Shown: positions 62,267 to 64,000 of the stretch, piece after piece
Numbering within the stretch: the first letter of the stretch is position 1
Layout of the letters: the number at the start of each line of letters is the position of its first letter
Source of the DNA: Chryseobacterium sp. S0630
GTDB taxonomy: Bacteria; Bacteroidota; Bacteroidia; Flavobacteriales; Weeksellaceae
Assembly: GCF_024158915.1 (NCBI RefSeq)
Contig: NZ_JAMZGF010000003.1
Location: 62,001-126,000, forward strand
Length of the DNA stretch: 64,000 nucleotides
Direction of reading: 5' to 3'
Notes under the pieces: model-generated
What the model saw: the letters and a program-made list of their open reading frames with translations, nothing else
What the model was told of the DNA's origin: nothing
Database searches by the model: none
Made by a program: the position numbers and the translations under genes

Positions 62267-64000
62267 TTATATTGTTATTTTCACACCGGCTGAAATATTA
62301 ATTCCAGGAAGCGGACTGAGAAATTTTAACTGAGAGTTCTGAAGCCTTGCCTCGGTGTTCAACAGATTATTTCCTATAATATAATACTCCAGATCACCTA
62401 TGCCTAAACTGTTATCCTTATAAGCTAAACGTACATTTAGTAATGAAAATGCCGGCATAGGAAGCTCAGGATTGATATTCTTTCCTAAATATTTTTGTTT
62501 TAAATAATGGTCTAAACTTACATTCATGCTGAAGTTCTGTACATTTCCTTCCAGAGAGAATCCGAAACGGCTTGTAGGCATATTAGGCATATAATCACCA
62601 TCACTCCACTTTCTTATAGAGCTGTCAGCAACGCTTATATTTCTTACCAGATCATAATATCCGCCTATCTCCCACTTTCCTATTTTTCCCAGATCTGCTT
62701 TATAAGCGGCTTCAGCTTCAATTCCATTGATTTCTGTATCATCGGAACGCCATTCTTTTACCAGAAAAATTTCTCTGGAAATTCCGGTATGGGCAAGGTA
62801 AATATAATTTTTATAAGAAGTATTGTACCAGTTGGCAGATACTCTTAGGTTTTTCAGATTAAGTCCAGCCCCGATTTCAATGGTGTTGGCTGTTTCCTTA
62901 TCCAGCTTGTCATCTCCATTTTCTTCTGTCAGGATCGCAAAATGATTGTTCCCTGAGTAAAGCTCATTTACTTCCGGAGCTCTTTCTGAATGGTTATATT
63001 GTACTTTCAGATAGCCTTTTTTAAAGATATTCCATTGGGCGGAACTATGAAATTGATGAAGGGTGAAATCTCTGTCGCTGAGTTTTCCACCGGATAGTCC
63101 ACGGCTTCTGACATATTTATTATCTGCTTCCGCTCTACGTTGTACATGATCATTTCTATACCCAAGATCAAACTGAATGATATTAAAATCAAGATGCTGC
63201 ATCGTAAAAATTCCTATTTCTCTACTGATATTATTAGGTAAATATCTTTGGCCGCCAGTACCTTCCATATCTCTGTATTGTACTTCAAGACCCGTAGTTC
63301 CGGTAAGAAATTTAAATTTCTGCTGTGTGATTTCCAGGCGGCCATTGTGCTGGTTTACGGCAAACTGATTGGCGCGGTAACGATCCAGAAGCTCTGCGTT
63401 TTTTGAAAATACGCCCATATAATTCAGTTTGATACTTGAAATCGGAGAATGGGTAAACTTGTAACCGGATTCAAACATGGCTTTATGAGATAAGCTTCTG
63501 ATGTTGATGGGACTATATTCTATTTTGGGTTGTGGTTTTCCATGGCTATGTTTGGGTATTTTAGAGATTGCATACCCGGGAACTCCAAAATAAGAGTAAG
63601 AATTCTGATAAGCTCCTCCTGCATAAAATGATTTTCCGATATAGCTGGTGCCTACATAAAATGAATTGCTTTCCGAATGACTATTGGGTATCACTCCATC
63701 TTTTGTTTCCACATAATCCTTGATTCCGTTTACTTCACTTTTATAGCGGTCGTTCACGGCATCCTGACCGGGAATGTACAGGTCATTTTTTGGATTGGGA
63801 TAATATTTACCATCAGCCGGATTATAATACGTAGAACTGAAGGTATAAAGATCATCTTCAGACAGTTCATATTCTATCATATGATCCTTGGCAAACTGGC
63901 TGATGTAGGGAAAAAGACTCTTGTTGAGTACACGTCTCGAATTTACATCGATCTGGCACAACGACTGTAAGATGCTGTTGAAACCAACAAGGTTCGGATC
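62267..64000 (-). CDS. TonB-dependent receptor, 5' end outside the window
   Basis: The frame is open from 62267 to the window edge (about 577 residues visible), so the N-terminal signal, plug and any TonB box lie outside. The visible part is a beta-barrel ending with N-I-S-A-G-V-K-I-T-I and containing E-I-G-A-G-L-N-L-K-N-L-R. A TTG at 63961 would be an artificial start. Substrate unknown; no SusD partner is in the window, which suggests a classical siderophore/vitamin/metal-type receptor. A 23-aa copy of its C-terminus lies at 55426-55500. Confidence 0.85.
   Translation of the reverse strand, partial: DPNLVGFNSILQSLCQIDVNSRRVLNKSLFPYISQFAKDHMIEYELSEDDLYTFSSTYYNPADGKYYPNPKNDLYIPGQDAVNDRYKSEVNGIKDYVETKDGVIPNSHSESNSFYVGTSYIGKSFYAGGAYQNSYSYFGVPGYAISKIPKHSHGKPQPKIEYSPINIRSLSHKAMFESGYKFTHSPISSIKLNYMGVFSKNAELLDRYRANQFAVNQHNGRLEITQQKFKFLTGTTGLEVQYRDMEGTGGQRYLPNNISREIGIFTMQHLDFNIIQFDLGYRNDHVQRRAEADNKYVRSRGLSGGKLSDRDFTLHQFHSSAQWNIFKKGYLKVQYNHSERAPEVNELYSGNNHFAILTEENGDDKLDKETANTIEIGAGLNLKNLRVSANWYNTSYKNYIYLAHTGISREIFLVKEWRSDDTEINGIEAEAAYKADLGKIGKWEIGGYYDLVRNISVADSSIRKWSDGDYMPNMPTSRFGFSLEGNVQNFSMNVSLDHYLKQKYLGKNINPELPMPAFSLLNVRLAYKDNSLGIGDLEYYIIGNNLLNTEARLQNSQLKFLSPLPGINISAGVKITI

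Noticed and set aside
63961..63963. TTG at 63961 as the true start of the TonB receptor
   Set aside because: The frame stays open to the window edge and a complete receptor needs a signal peptide and plug that are not present after this codon.

Overview
The window looks like a chromosomal segment of a Flavobacteriia member close to Chryseobacterium (Weeksellaceae). The grounds are AT-rich DNA, SusC/SusD outer-membrane pairs, a type IX secretion sorting tail, DUF6520/MauE and RteC-type proteins, TAnnTTTG -7 promoter boxes, almost no Shine-Dalgarno sequences, and the low-complexity intergenic repeats of that group. No rRNA, tRNA, CRISPR array or complete insertion sequence was found.

Layout. 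(1) 275-13261: an XRE regulator, then a SusC-SusD-S9 peptidase operon behind a roughly 540-nt leader that folds into several consecutive helices, a small lipoprotein gene, a minus-strand operon (lipoprotein, 57-aa CPxSG protein, MauE-like membrane protein, DUF6520 protein) and a TPR/AraC-type membrane regulator. (2) 13338-32777: a conjugative-transposon module of the Bacteroidetes CTnDOT type: rteC, mobC (coupling protein), mobB (relaxase), mobA, a palindrome-rich putative oriT, traA/traB/traC-like, a minus-strand DUF1016 nuclease, then traE, F, G, I, J, K, L, M and N. It ends with a membrane-inserted amidohydrolase and a RadC-family gene. No integrase, excisionase, primase, TraO or TraQ is present, so the element is partial, decayed, or continues outside the window. 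(3) 33387-39925: Crp regulator and metallo-hydrolase; aspartokinase preceded by what appears to be a complete lysine leader-peptide attenuator; HAD phosphatase; debris of a sugar-phosphate isomerase; a nested inverted repeat; a TIM-barrel secreted protein; DUF4256. (4) 40060-44593: DoxX, YdeI, AHSA1/SRPBCC and ArsR genes, with 69-bp tandem repeats and paired operators, then the tail-specific protease Prc. (5) 44818-47119: KAP NTPase, XRE regulator and SymE-like toxin, a possible defence/addiction island, followed by about 220-bp direct repeats. (6) 47719-55360: single-gene units (methyltransferase, YdcF, EamA, VOC, TPR) and a frameshifted MocR regulator divergent from a monooxygenase/acetyltransferase pair. 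(7) 55426-64000: a minus-strand run (DoxX-like, DUF2625, phosphotransferase, esterase, BspA/T9SS surface protein, TonB receptor). A fragment of the receptor's 3' end recurs 6.8 kb away.

How parts work together. The tra genes would build the conjugation channel (TraG ATPase, TraJ-TraN) while MobA/B/C process and deliver DNA; RteC is the family regulator of excision. ArsR and SRPBCC genes form a usual pair with DoxX/YdeI downstream. The MocR regulator and the ABM/GNAT pair share a divergent promoter with an inverted operator. The two most notable non-coding signals are the aspartokinase attenuator (34821-34969) and the structured susC leader (728-1083).
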